Positions 21,376 through 36,300 of a stretch of 64,000 nucleotides of DNA are shown here, one piece after another. The DNA is from Tridacna crocea (taxonomy: Eukaryota; Mollusca; Bivalvia; Cardiida; Cardiidae), in contig OX031063.1 in the NCBI GenBank assembly GCA_943736015.1, positions 35,060,172-35,124,171 of the forward strand, in the 5' to 3' direction. A model generated the notes under the pieces. The model ran no database searches, was not told the origin of the DNA, and was given only the letters and a program-made list of their open reading frames with translations. The translations under genes and the position numbers were made by a program. Within the stretch, counting starts at the first letter, position 1, and every line of letters starts with the position of its first letter.

Positions 21376-24300
21376 CATTAGTTCATTAGTTTCTACCCAA
21401 ATGAACTCTAAATTAATCCAGCCCGAGTTATACTGTTTTTTCTTTAAAAACTAAACCGTCAAGATTCTATTATTGAAGAAGTCCTTTTTGTATTGCCGGA
21501 AAGATACATAGTATTCTGTTACCATCCACTTCACTGACAAGTTTCTTATCTTCTTTTTTCACAGAACGACAGAGACATTTATCCAGTTTGTAACCAACGT
21601 GTATACAGGCTATCGTTGTTTAAGCCTCACAAAACTAACGGAGTATTCCTACAGATACTACGAAATTACTCGTAAGTATGAAAATACTAGGTTTACCTTT
21701 CTCTAAGTACGATTGTCAGAGATTGATAAGTTGCTACTTATTTACTGAAATTGATATTATCAAAAATTTTATTATATCAATTCTATCATGAATATCTAAC
21801 CCAAAAGAATTTCAGTTGTCTATATCTCGTAAATATGAATATAAATCTCATGACTTTCATTATGTCGCACAGGTTACGTAAAGCATCTAATTTCTTAATC
21901 CAACCAGTTTTTCTGTAATACATTTGATCTCTTAACAGAAAAGTTTTCAATGAACATTGACACATTTTTTTATTCTTTCTCTGCCTCAAATTATCGAGCA
22001 AAAAGTCACAGATGTGTATTCTCTTATATTTTGTCTTAGCTTGCAATCAAAGTCATACTACCACTTGTTTGAATCCATAATTTGTGAATTTTAAAATCTA
22101 GCGTCAATCTAGATTGCACAGGGTGCAACATGAGATCAGTATTTTAGAGATATTCCCAAGTAAAGGGTCGTGATGCATCTCCGTAATGCGTTATACCAGT
22201 CTTGGCATTTTAAAACTCTGAACCCACAAAATTCATTTTGCTGACTTGAGTTAATTGAACAGGACCTTCTAACAGCATATCATACAATTTTCAGACTTGT
22301 ATTGCATCAAAACTTAAGAGACCCCTTTCATCAACTTTTGACTTCACTCTGGTTAATTTCTTTATTAGCTCTTCACACCAATCTGGGTGGTGTTAGATTG
22401 TTCATCAGTGAGAATAGAAATTTGGACAGTATATCAGATGTGTGTTTTGGACAGTTTCAAGCCAGTGGTTCGGAGTTTAAGGTCATGATAAAAGCTGGTA
22501 AAGTTTATTTTTTTAAACTCAGCCATAACACGTAACTTGTCATTCTCTAGCTCTGACACCCTTTGTAAAGAGTTATTGTGCTACTGATCTTGATCATCTC
22601 TCTCTTGACCCATTTGTTTTTTAAGCCCAAACGGACCTACACGAATCTGAACACTCTGACTTCCAAGCAAACGTTTTCGGTAAAAGTAATTTTCATATAT
22701 TTACTGAAACCTTCTGTTATAACAGAATTTTATTTATCATCATTTTAAGCTACTAGACCTGTATCATTTGCAACCAATTGCTATGCATTGTACTGCTTTT
22801 AAATTTTCAGGTTTTGAGTCCGCAGCAAAAGTCTTCTGTCCATACAGTTTCCTTGCCAATCACACATTCAGCTATGCCGACTCCAGCACAGCCAACACTT
22901 GTGATCCGGTCACAGACACTGGTACTTTTGAACTCTGTTCGAACAACACAGAGCTAGGATTTAAAGCACCATCATGTGTGACCACGTCGTTCTATTCTGG
23001 TTTGTCCTTTTGTTTGTTATTTACTTCATACAGCTCGGGTAAAGTTTGTTGATACGGTTGCTTTATGAATTACGCTTTTTCATTAGTATATCAGCAGCGC
23101 AGAATATCTCGTCGTCATTAAATCAATCGACCTTCCGTCTTGTTCGAAAAATAAACTGTCACATGTATACAAGCCATGCTTTAGAAAGAAAGGCGTCTAA
23201 TGCTTTTCCGCGATGCATGATACCGAGAAAGTCACCATATAATCACGAGTCCATAAAATCCATGCTATATAATAACTGAACTACGAGGCATACTTGTCCT
23301 TTGTTATGGAAAAAATTGAGCTGCACAGGCTTACTTGGGTTGATACCTTCTGCATTTTCCCCCATTTTCCCATAGCATAGCATTGTGCATATTGTACTCA
23401 TATTAGTAGTACTACAATTAATGGGATTTTGACGTTAAGCATGTTATCAAAAAGGTTTTTTGAAACGTAATTATTCTTCTTAACGTAAGCTCGTACATAA
23501 CTGTGTTTTTTCTGTTATTCAATCATTCTACAAGATACAGATATAGAGTTTATTTCATAAGCTTGTGGTTAATATGGGGACCTATTTGCCGCCAAGGGGA
23601 AAGGTATGCGAAAATAATGAGTGTCGTAAGGCACGAGTTTTTTTCGCGGACCTTTCCCTTTTTCGGCAAATATTTTCCCATATTAACCACAAGCTGATGA
23701 AATAAAGTATATATATTATATTTCCTCTGATTATTTTGTCAACTTTTAAAACTAGTGATTTCAAGTCAATTAACCGGATAACCGATATTTCTTTTTAAAA
23801 AAAGTATTTCCAGATTTTCGGCAGGAGGAAACTATTCACTGTGACGGGGAAATAATTTCCCCAAGCCTAAATTACATTTCTTTACCAATAACATTTCTAA
23901 AAATAGATACATGAAATATAATATAACACTTTTTCCCCTAAAATAACTATAAAAGTGCCATGTATGTATTTCAGACGCCGCTGCAGTATGGTGTATAGAC
24001 GTTGTTCCTGTTGATACAGATATATTCGTGTCTCTCTATAACGGTCAACAAGATGCAAGCACTTTAGATGGCACGACTTACACTTCATTTTCTTGCATTG
24101 TAAAAAAATAATCTTTGATATGCTGAATTTTAACATTTCATGGAGATCACTCATTCCTTACCACAAAGCTTCATCTCATTTTTGTCTATATAATATACTT
24201 ATTGCCTTATACAGGCTGTTTGTCATCAAAATGATGACATTGAAGAGGGGTGTGTATTACAAAAGTTCACTCCTTCCTTACTATACTACTTAACATTTGC

Positions 24301-27300
24301 TTGGGATCACCATATTAGATTCACTGTAGTTCTATATGTGGCATGTATCATGTATGGTTTTATAATATGTTACATTGCCACACTGATTAATAAAATCACC
24401 AGTGGAAATGGATCTTTAACCCTTTACCTCATAATGCCGACTGTTACAGACACAGAGAAAGAAGCCGTTGGAAAACATTGTTGGAAAAGGAGAAAATGCT
24501 GGATACCAGCATTTTCTCCTTTTCCAACATTGTTTTCTACCCTATAACAGACAGCACTTTGTATGTTGCATTTGGTTTTTAGTCATTATATGCTTTCAAC
24601 TTAGACAATTCCAGAATTTAATATTGTTGTAAACAGTTTCTGCAAAACTGCTGCAACATATGCACCCATACTGAAATATGTAAGTGATCCCTATCAAATG
24701 GTGAGTACTATACATACATGTAGCTTCGTACCGTATAAAATCAATACCTAACAACTGCGTCGGTAGGAATTTTGTTTAGTTCAGTGGTTATGGTGTTCGT
24801 CTTTTAAACCTCAAAAAACGAGGATCTTGTCCACATGGGTTCGAATCTCATCAGCTGCAGTTCGTATATCAGCTATGCATTTATTGCAAACTTTTATGTT
24901 CGTAAGATTGGCATAGACTTGTTGGCTATAACACTTACAAATCCACCAAGATACTTGTATGATACAAAACAAAAAGATACAATTCCAAATTTGATTAGGG
25001 CCTGTGGGCATTATTTTGTAATTGAATACATATGTTAAGTCATATACTGATAATTAATCTAGGCGAAAGTTTCATTTCATTCAGTGCGTCAATCACTTTT
25101 GTGACAAATATTGAGTCTTGCTTCTGTTTTACATCGCAAGGGTATAAATGGAGACAAATCTGCTCTCTCCGTTACTCCAAACAGTTGTAAATCGGATCAG
25201 ACCACTGCCGCAGTACCTGTTGATGTTCTTGGAAATAGTGATGGAGCTGTTTTGACAATCATTAATACAGATAGTAAGTTATTTGTTCATTTCTTCTTTA
25301 TCGTACACTTATTTGTAAAAGAACTTTAAATCTTTCAATGGTTATAGTGGTGCTTAACAGAAAAGGAAGGTAAAACATTTTTATCAGCTTACGTTCACAA
25401 GTACAACATATGTTTAAGGTAGTGGACCCGTAATACAAATGCAGCATGACATAAATTTTCTTGAAAGTTGATAAAGACAGATTTATACAGATAATACTTT
25501 TCACATTATTAACCGACCAGAAATTCCTTTGATGTCTATCTTCAAATTATTTGTTGATACTTTTGTTAGTTTTCAGGAAAGGGAGGTAATTATCATACTT
25601 CTTTTTAATGAGAATATGGTAGTTTTAGATTTATAAATGATAATTCCAGGAAGGACAAAAAAGGAAAAAGTGACTCTGTGAAAGTAATATAATAATGCTC
25701 ATTTCAAATCTTAGCAAATTTTGTAGGATAATAATATAGTGGAAATAGCTGTTTTCTATTACGGGTCCACTACGTTAATGATAAGAAAACAGAAACATGC
25801 GAGGATTTTTTGTTAATTATGTATACCATGGAACATAAATCCGCAATATGTGAGCATATGAATGCCTTGATTTGAACTGTAAAACCTTTCTGTTTCAGCT
25901 GCCTGTCGTGAGTTACACCTTCTCTTTTCACATGCAATTGACCATGGATGAATCATTCACTTAGTCTTCAAATATACATACATGTATACTTTTGATTTAA
26001 CTTACATATAAACCCACTATTTTCTACCAATATCTAGAGTATCTTGGTTTACATTCCGTATTATACATTGCCATTTGCTGACTACTCGACCTTTTCCATG
26101 TTTTCAAGCATTTTACGGCTGATAAATATCAAAGCTATTTTGTGTAATATTTCTTTAAGGCATGGTGTTATATCCAAAAGACACCAAGCGATCATTTCAT
26201 GGACTGATTTACGTCAGACGGGATTTGAGTACTAGTGGAACAAGTGTTCTTGTTAGATTCTACAAAAACAGTTCAGGAAATAAATGCGGATATTACAAAC
26301 AAAGTTTTTGGAAGAATTGATGACGACATATACACTGATCAAAAGAATTAAAGGATCACACAAATACTGAAATTGAAAGCTTTTATCTTGTTAAACAGTC
26401 GGTCTTTGTGCTCGGAAAACCATCAGCTTACATTCTTGATAGATAAAATGGCTCAAAAGTTTTCTTGTTTGAAACACTAAAAATGCTGATAAGAAATGTT
26501 AAGTATAAAACCAAGAAATTTGTTTTCCTTGTTCTTTTGTTAAAAAGCTCATATTTTTTTTTATATTTTGTTCAGATTCATATCAAAATCGACTGAATTA
26601 AGAGAACGAGAAGAAAACATAATACCCCCGATTCCTTAAAAAACCTGTGTAGCTTACAAAAAAAAAACGGCTTTGATAGGAATAGCCCATACGTCTTTTG
26701 TGCAACCAAATCTTTTTGCTTGTTCTGAGATTTTAGGAACGAATGAACGTATTAGCAAAAAGTTATTTGCATTGTCCTGTACTGAAAAAAATTCTTGCGA
26801 TCGAAGTCGAGGACATGCGATCCTTTATTTTTTTGAACAGTGTAGTAAATAAATCGACTTTGCCACGCCCAGTCATCTCGTTGTGCAACTACGCATATCA
26901 AATATTTTGAGACGAGCCCTTTATTTAATTTGACCGAATTACATAAACATCTGTGTCTACATTCTGGTAAATCTTAATAATATCATACTCTTTTTTAAAA
27001 GCGCCTTGTCCTATTTTGCCTGACCCATTTAGAGGAAACGTCACCATAGCAACATCTGGCGCTATTACTACGGCTACTTATGCATGTGAATCTACTTACA
27101 CTCTCTCTGGAGACAGTACACGAGTATGCCAGGGTAACGGAACCTGGTCTGGATCGACACCATCATGTAGTAAGTGTCAACTGTTGACCTTTGTAAGGAT
27201 ACAATTGTAAGATCAAAAGAAGGATAAAATGGTTACCTCAGTTATGTGACTGGTACTCTTCAGAGATTCTTTATCTAAGGGCTTGTAAGGGTACGACATT

Positions 27301-30300
27301 CCTTTTTCCCTCGCCATTAAAATTAAATGTTCAGTAAAAAAGCATTGCAACAAATTGAGGATGCATGCTTTCAACTGCAGACTCACAGGTGGGCGTTTCA
27401 AAAACGACTTTGTAATTCCAAGTAACCTGTGTCTACAGTGTTAAAGCTAGGTGGACTGTATAAATCAAAGATGAAACTTCATTTTGTGCTTTCTGATCTT
27501 GATCTATTCTGGCATCAAAGCAACTATAGTTGTGAAAGCCTTTTTAAGGGTTAAGCTTGTTTCCCAGTGTTGCTGCAGTATGAATGGAAACGACCATCGT
27601 AACGTTCAGAAAAATAATGGTACTGAAAAATATACAGGCTAAGATAATGTGCTTTTCTTTGACGGCCTTGAGGTTGTCATGAAAATGTAAATAATACCAC
27701 TGATCGAAGTAAGAAATGAACACAATGCATCTTCGGTAAAAATTTAAGTTTTTATATCGATATATTTAAATTAGGAAATTGATAAAGAAGTCTAGCTAAA
27801 GCGCTTGTCAAGCCTATTTCTTGGCTGAGTGGCTTAGCCAGGGATTTATAAACAAATAATCTTGGTTCAGTTTCCTGCAGCGTTAGTCTCCCGTGAATGA
27901 CCTTTGAAAACCACAGGCCCAGCCCCGAAGTTGAAAACTGGTGACATATAACATATTTTGTCTGCAATCATGCAAACGTGGTTTGATATTTGATTTCAGC
28001 ATGCCCGATTTTATTTAACCCGATAAATGGTACTGTCAACCCAAGCCAAGACGGTCTAACAGCAACATACAGCTGTGACGTGGGCACTGTACTAGTGGGA
28101 ACAGTAATATTGAATTGCAACGTTGTCACTAATACTTGGGATTCATCTCCCCCTACATGCGGTAAGAAAACCCAAACACATGGTTCAACTAATGAAGTCC
28201 ACTTACAATCCGCAACTGCCGTAGATAAATGAAAAATATGGTGGGCGTAAGGTCTTTAAAATAGTTTCAGCTGGTCTCTTTCAGCGACAAATATACAACT
28301 CACTCTTTTCGGTGGTTGACAATACAATTCTGTAGAATTTAATATTTTTTTATATTAGAGCAGAATATGTCAAAGATCGGACTACTTGTTCGTTCATTAC
28401 AGTCCGATATTGATTTATGCCGTCCGCAGAGGTCTCTGGTGTCGAACATGCATGATAATAATATGAAATGTGAGACCATTTCGATGAACTATATTTGAAT
28501 AGAGTAACGTGCTAAACAAATCTTTTCGTAATATTCAATGAAAAGCCGAATGTGACCCTTATCTTTCTTTCATCATTTTTCCATTTACCGAGGACACAAC
28601 TGAACTGGTAAAGAACGAAGTCTGTATCATCTTGGCAATAAAGATACACCGACAACTCCAGTTGTTAAAGCTGTGCTAGTGTATATTTTATATGCCCTCA
28701 GAAACACAATACTTTTCCCAGATGAAGGTCTATAGTTTTGCCCAGCTTGAATAAAGAACAACATCACCTCAGTTTGAGATTTGATAACAAAACATTAGCT
28801 ATTAATAAACATTAATGGGCGCCCTGACAAGGGGCGGTCCTTGCCGGCAAATTGTGAATGTTGATTATGGAAAAAGGGCGATATTTTTGCCCTTTGTGTG
28901 CGTGTGGGGGGGGGTCTTTTTTATAATTAAAGATTATACCCTGATTATATACTTTGACAAAAAACATTCAGACAACTGTCAGACGCTGATCACACCGGAA
29001 AACGGAAGTTTGAGTCTAACAAGTGACGGTTTTACCACCTTTGTCGCCTATACATGTGACGCAGGAACAACGCTAAATGGACAACCGACAGCCACATGTC
29101 AAGCCGATGGTGTTTGGAACAGTACAGGGCCAGTCTGCAGTGAGTAGAGTTTTTTAGAAAGATCAATTTCTTAAAATTTTGGTTTGCTTATAGGATCATT
29201 ACATTTTTAAATGTTAAAGTCAAGCCCATTGTATTCCATGACTTGTGAAGGCTATCATGCATACAGATACAAAGCAAAAATGTAAAAAGAAAATATAACT
29301 CCTACATTTTTTTTCAGGTTGTAGCAATTGTTGAAAAACCGGATGAAATCCAATTCTTATTCTTGATTATCGTATTTTGACCGAAGGCCTTTCGGATAAG
29401 AACACTATTAGACTGTGAGGATCTCGATTTAATTCCAATAGTAGTTGAACTCCTTTCAATTAAAATTGCATCGATGCCTGTCTTATCATAATGTCTGTCA
29501 TAAAGATAGCGGGCAAAACGTGTTGTTTTTTTTCTTTCGCAAAAACGGTCTGTTCTAGGTCTGAAAATGATAATTCAATTTACAGCTTTCTGTGCAATTC
29601 TCACCAACCCAAGCAGCGGAAATGTAACAATTTCGAGTAATGGTTCCTATTCAGTAGCAACTTATGTCTGTGTAGATGGATACTCACTACAAGGATTCAA
29701 CATTTCACTCTGTGACACCACTGGAACATGGGACACACCATCCCCAACATGTTGTAAGATCATAACATTTTACAGAGAGTTATTTTTCGGTCGTTGACAG
29801 TAATTTTTCTAAGGGGGAGGGGGGAGGGGGCAATGCTTTACAAAATCGAAGACTAAACAATTTACCAAATTATAGTCTATTTGCTGCAATCTTATTAATT
29901 TCTTCGAAAAGAACAACTGATGGCGACGATTGATGGTTACCGATATGACCGTGTTCAAATAGACTGCAAAGTTCCGATTAATTAAATTTTGCAATATTAC
30001 AGTGAGAATAAGAAGCATATGAAATCTACTTCGCCGAAAGGGACAGGAGACTTTCTGTTACAAATGGTTTACGATCCTTTAGATTATGGTATTATCAGAT
30101 CCCTTTATCTTAAATTGTTCGTGTATTTTACTTTCGTCGGAGATAAGATTCCATACAATTATTTGAATATGATTGTATGTGTTTGAGTAGCTTCATGTAA
30201 TATCCTACTGATCTTAAAATCTGGACCAAGGTTCATCAAACAGCAGGTAGAAATAGTAATACTCTCTGCAACTCTCAGGTTATACACAAACCTTTCTTTC

Positions 30301-33300
30301 TTCGGGATTTGAATCGCATGAAAATATATCAATGTTCATCTAATTTACAGACTGTGATTCTCCCTTAGAACCATTAAATGGAACTCTTGTGATATCAAAC
30401 GATTATGCTACCGCAACTTATACATGTGATATTGGTACAAGTTTAAATGGATCATCTGTTAGAACTTGTCAGACAGATGGATCGGGTTGGTCTTTATCGG
30501 ACCCCGTCTGTGGTAAGTGGTACTTGATTTTCTCCTATCATACAGATTGTTCGTAGGATATTGTAGAACAAGATTCATAGCACAGATCATGCTGTCAGAA
30601 CATAGATCTTCAATTTCCAGAGCTTGGATTGCAATTCTGACCAAAACAGCATTGAATCCGAAACGCACTGGTACTCTCAATTGCCTGAAATTACATGAAC
30701 CATGCTCTGTGAAACGGGATTTTGATTCGTTTGCTAAAAAGAATTCACGCTGGTCAGCCTGTAAAGTCGGCCCAGGCTGACATGGGTCAAATTGTGTTGC
30801 TGTACGTGAAATGATTATTCCGTTTCGTGATAAAGGCACTTGTTACACCAAATGGCTGAGATGACCTGCTTCGTATAATTTACAGAAATGCAGTACACCC
30901 TCCACCTCCTTTTTGCCAGAACGCTAGTCGTATAATAGTTTACAATGCAGTTTACAAAAAAAGGCCTTAAAAGTGTAAACAAATTTTCAGTTATGCACCC
31001 AGCCCATGATGTTTTATTTTGTTTATATTACGTTTTAAATGCCAGTATGATTTCGAACTTACCACATACTTCGGTATCTATCGATAGCAATTAAGCTTTT
31101 AATAGCTGCAAGATTAAATACCATCCTAGACTGGCAGCCTTTTCCTAAAGTTGATAAACGTCTTGTCGGCATAAATCAATCATTGTGTTCTTGTTCGAAA
31201 ACCTCAAAATAGAGGGCAAAAGAAGATTAAGTTTCAAATTTAACCTCTGGTAGGGTGACTCAATATTCGTCGTCGATAAAGAACATCTCCAAAGATAGAC
31301 AAGATGGATAAGTTCTACTTCTAAATCTTTTTATTTTTTTTATTATTATTATCATTATTACTTATAGAGACAATAAAAATGCAAAACTTCAGACAAAAAG
31401 CGTCAAGTTTCAGACATCCTCCCACTTGCTCATGGTTGGTCGCATGTTGATTACGTTACTTCTTGGTATTTGATTGTTGTCATCTTTCATTGGTTATATC
31501 AATTTGTGATAATGATATTTGTTTCAGTCGCCTGCCCTCAAATACCAGTTTCAGATAATGGTACAGTTTCTTTGACGTCAAATGGTACAGTTACCTTGGC
31601 GTCATTTAGCTGTGACGTTGGAACGTCTTTGACAGGGAATTCTGTGGTCTATTGTTCAAATGATGGAACTTGGTCATCTAGCAGTCCTAATTGTAGTAAG
31701 TTTATTCTGATAATGTTAAACTTTTATTCACTGGAGACGTTTTCTTTTTCATTTTCTTCTTTAGATATTTTAACCATTATCTTGCTAAATCAATTAAATG
31801 AAAGTTTCATGTCGAATTTGCACGAAAACAATATCTCCTTATGGGACAATTTAGATCCGAGATCATTCTGCACGTTCTGTGACCTTGATCTATACTTTAG
31901 TCCGCATAAGGCCCGGGAGTCAGGCTTTGAAGCCTAAGAGTTAAAATGTATCATTTCTTATGGTCTTGAATGAATTCAATGAATGAATGAATAAGTGATT
32001 CATTCTGAAATACAATGTTCCAGTACAATGTCAGATGATCGAGGAGCCATCTTCTGGAAACTTCACATTTACTACAAATGGTATGACCACAACAGCCAGT
32101 GTTACATGTGACATAGGAACAACGCTATCTGGTGATATCACATTATCTTGCCTTGAGAACGGGACATGGTCGACTTCTAGTACAAACGTAACTTGTGGTA
32201 AGGCCATTAAACCTCATTGATCTGGTAGTCGTTGGCTCAGAATTTGTATGAAATCAAAGAACTATCGTGAGAAGTTAAGACATGTGCTTTGATCAGTGAG
32301 TGTTGCTCTGTTGAAAAGCGGTTTAAATGCATCTCTAGATCTATTGTGCCAAGTAGACCTACGTCATCACTTACTTCTTACCCATGAAACCAATTTTATC
32401 TTACAACCAACTGCATTATTGGGTGGGCGTGTAGGAAATTTACTTGTAGCAAATGCTTCGATCCAGGTCAGCCGACACGGACTGCAAAAACTGAGACAGT
32501 TCGAAACTTTTTGCGAATGCTGTCAACTCACTTTTTCATGGAGATTGACTTGTATACGGAAGAATATTAGGCCAGTTCGATATGCGTTATGCGTGTTATG
32601 GGAAGCATACTTACCTCCCTGTAATTAATACTAATGAGATAGTCAGGGCAACGTGTTGTAGGTATATAAATTAAGGTTGGAGTGTTTTTATTGAAATGAC
32701 GAATTCCCAAGTCTTTTTAATCGCACTAGGTGCCTAAGTTGTATGAAGCCGCTTTCATTGTTTTTAAACATGTATCCCTTTTGCGTGTTGCTCATTTAAC
32801 AATAAATTTCAGCCCCCATAATGAACCACTGTCATGTTAATCAACTTACTAATGAACTTAATAACTGATTTATTCAAGACATGAGGAGAATTTTTAAGTT
32901 TTCATGAAGGTAAGAATAAATATGCACTTAAAAATACTAAGCTCTATTTTCTTTTATTATTTTCATTAAAACCAATATTGCGTTTTCCTTTAATGTCCAT
33001 TTCATATATTATTTCATAGTAGATCTATTGTTAGAAGTTCAATACGCTAGAGATAAGTTGAAAAAAAAGATTGTTAGAACCCAGCAAAGTGACAATAAGT
33101 TTTAAGCTCTTTATCTTTAAATTTGCTGTTGGATACTTTTCTCAGTTTTCAGAAAAAATTGTATCTATCAACTTAAATTTTAGACTGGAAATAGACTAAA
33201 ATCGGACAAAAAAAAAAAACACTATGAACTTTCGTATGCCAGTACCGCATTATCTATGATACCGCGGAAACCGGAAAAAAAAACCTAATTTGCATACAAA

Positions 33301-36300
33301 GCGCCACCTAAACACTATCACGAAAGAAGGGGTGTTTTTGAATGGAATCGGTTAAAAATTATGGATGTATCTTAATAAATTATAAGTAACTTTCAATATT
33401 CACATATTGCAATAATAAAGCTCAGTTACCCTCCACGTTGTGAAAATGTTTTCCTCCCTTATCGATATAAAAACGCTAATTATGTTTGACATGTGAAGGT
33501 CGTCTGCTTTGGCGTCATAATCCTTGCCGGAAACAAAAACTACGGCATTAAAATCGTTTTTTTTTTTTTTTTTAATGAGTTATGTTTTTGACGATTTTCC
33601 AAGTTACAGGAGTTGATGGGATTCAATAGTAGACTCCCATCAGAGCATCAGCATCAGTAGTTAACATGGTAGCTTGACCTAGATATCTTTGTCTGAAAAA
33701 TACGACTCGAGCTTTGATAGCAACATTTATTATTTCTTTACATGCAACAGTTTATTACAGTGTTGGAAAATAATACGCCTGAGTTCTCTCTCTTGTTTTA
33801 AATTTTCGGCGAAATTAAGTACGCGGTGCCATAGAGGATCATCCTATGCATGTTTGTCTAAATAAGTTTGTTTGCAAAAGTACTTCCGGCACTGCTAATT
33901 TTTTTCATGAAGTTATGATTTTTTCAGCCAATTAGAGATCGCCAATATCCATGAAACTATAATTGAATTATTTTGTAGCAGAAATGAACCTTTTAAATCA
34001 TCTATTGTCTATCAACTTTGCTGTACTTGCATAGGATTCTGGCTATTAAAGGGCGATGTGTTAAGAAAAGCTTAAAATAGGTTAATTAAAGTGTGTCATG
34101 AGAACGGTAGAATTAGAGCAGTAAATATTTCCAAGTTAATTAATTAATTATCCTCTTCAAAACATTCACAATAGAGGTCCCTATCAGTGCATCGGGAAGA
34201 CAAGACCTGAACTTAAGAAGACGTAATGTAAAGATACATACTTGTTATCATCCAGTTTATATTAACCCATTCTATCCTTCTTTTATTACTCTATAATCAT
34301 TTCCGTATCTTCATGCCAAATGTTGTAAAGGTTGCAAAGACTACTTCTACGTTTTTCTCTGTGAGAATCTATTTTCTTTTCCCCGTTAATCTATAAGAAA
34401 ATCTTGTATTTTTCTTTCAGTATCATGTCCCACATTGACTTCCATATCTGCTGGATTAAGTACTCTATCTTCAAACGGTTCATCAACAACAGCCCAGTTT
34501 CAGTGTGCCCAGGGTTATGGTATCGTAGGTGACTCTACATCCACGTGTCAGCCGAACGGAACCTGGTCGAGTGCAACACCTACTTGTGGTAAAAAATGAG
34601 CCATGCTTTTATGAAAAGCGGACTTTATTTATCTGTAAAATGTAGTGACCGAGGTCAGCCTGCACACGCAGCCTGACCTGTGTTGATTAAACATGTTCCT
34701 CGTAAACAAGTAGGTTGTTAGACAAACATGATTCTGTGGATCCATAGATACATGATGACTTGCTTTGGGAGATGCATTACAGTACATGGCTAATTTTTTT
34801 GACTAATTCTTTTTTCTTCATCAGAATGATTAACAACTTACTTACATTTAAATATGAAATTCGTGATAACACCATGACCCCCTCCCTTAGCTCCTCTAAC
34901 AAAGCACATAATAGTAATAAAAAACAAATGAAACATGTATTATGGAAGTTTTTATGTCATCAGAGATATTCTTACGCAAAATGCACTGCCTTTTTTTTTC
35001 AATTTAGGAAATGAAAGTTTTCTTTATTATTTCTACCTCATTTGTTCACAGTATCTACACTCACATCAGAATCAACATCTGAAGCCAACAGTTTACTACC
35101 AGCTCTTATCGTATTGGCTGTTTTGACTACTGGTTTCGCCGTTGCTTTTGGCATTTTCCTATATCTCTACTGCAAATCTAAGAGAGAGAATGACTCAAAG
35201 TCCGTCGGTAAGTTAGTTTCATGTACATGTAGCTCATATATTCGATGTATCTAGAACGTTTCTTTTTCGAAGATTTGCGCCATATTAAAAATATATCTTT
35301 ATTCGTTTTCATCCAGTTTCTAAGTAATTGTATCTTTATTTTGTGAAACTATAGTCACGTGTTTGTCTTCGTGCCAAATGTTGCATGTGACTGTTGCAAG
35401 GTACACAGATGACAACGGTTAGAAAATGCATTTCTTTCTCTGCGGGCTATCCGTTTAGTCAATGGATGACATCACAACCACAGTTTCTGATTTGAACCGA
35501 AGACAAATCTCTTGCGTTTCTTTTTATTACATACAGCTTACTCAAATTATGCCCAACACTATGATGTAATAAACAGCGATCGGAAACAGATAAAGACTTC
35601 TAGAGGGATTCCATCATCGCATCCTCCTATTGACCATCAGAAACATGTTTTGACATCAGATCGCTTGACCGGATCACGTGCTCCAACTAGTTTTGGATTT
35701 AAAGACTCCTTTAGGTATATTCATTCATTCATACATCCAATTAGCCAGCCAGCCAACCACCCCTCCAACTATCAACCAACAAATCAGCAAATTCCTTTAT
35801 TATTTCATACTAGGCGAACCTGTGAGTGTAACTGATCATTATGGAGCGCTCTTATTCACATCAAATGATCACTTTTATTACACTTTTACAAGCGATTTCC
35901 TTCACATTGAGATATAACTTAACATTCTGAAGGAACCTTGCACGGTCATGTAAATGTAGATTTCTCTTTCGCTTGCCTTATACCTTTGCAACTTGATTTT
36001 TCCTTTTTTTATGGCTTTGAGGCTATTGCAAAAAAGTATGATATCAGCTGCTAAACAGCTCAAAATGTAATGTCATTTATACGATGTTGAATGATTATTT
36101 TCGCCCATTTAACTCGTATAGTATTCCTTTTTTAAACTTCCCTGTATTTCAGTGGCTCAGGCTCGATAACTTCACGATCTGCAATATCTTCTTTGACACT
36201 CCCTCTTCACTTAGTTAGAGAAGCAACCACTAGTTCTATCAATGAACAGCCACCAGCGCCATGGAAACACACTGACACCGTAGTTTCAACTCCAAGAAAA

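Noticed and set aside
24776..24850. Functional tRNA gene
   Set aside because: A- and B-box-like text is present, but the stems do not pair into a cloverleaf that I can draw.
30459..30839. 126-codon minus-strand frame
   Set aside because: It overlaps sushi exon 5 of gene A and a palindromic repeat, and has no domain or splice support.
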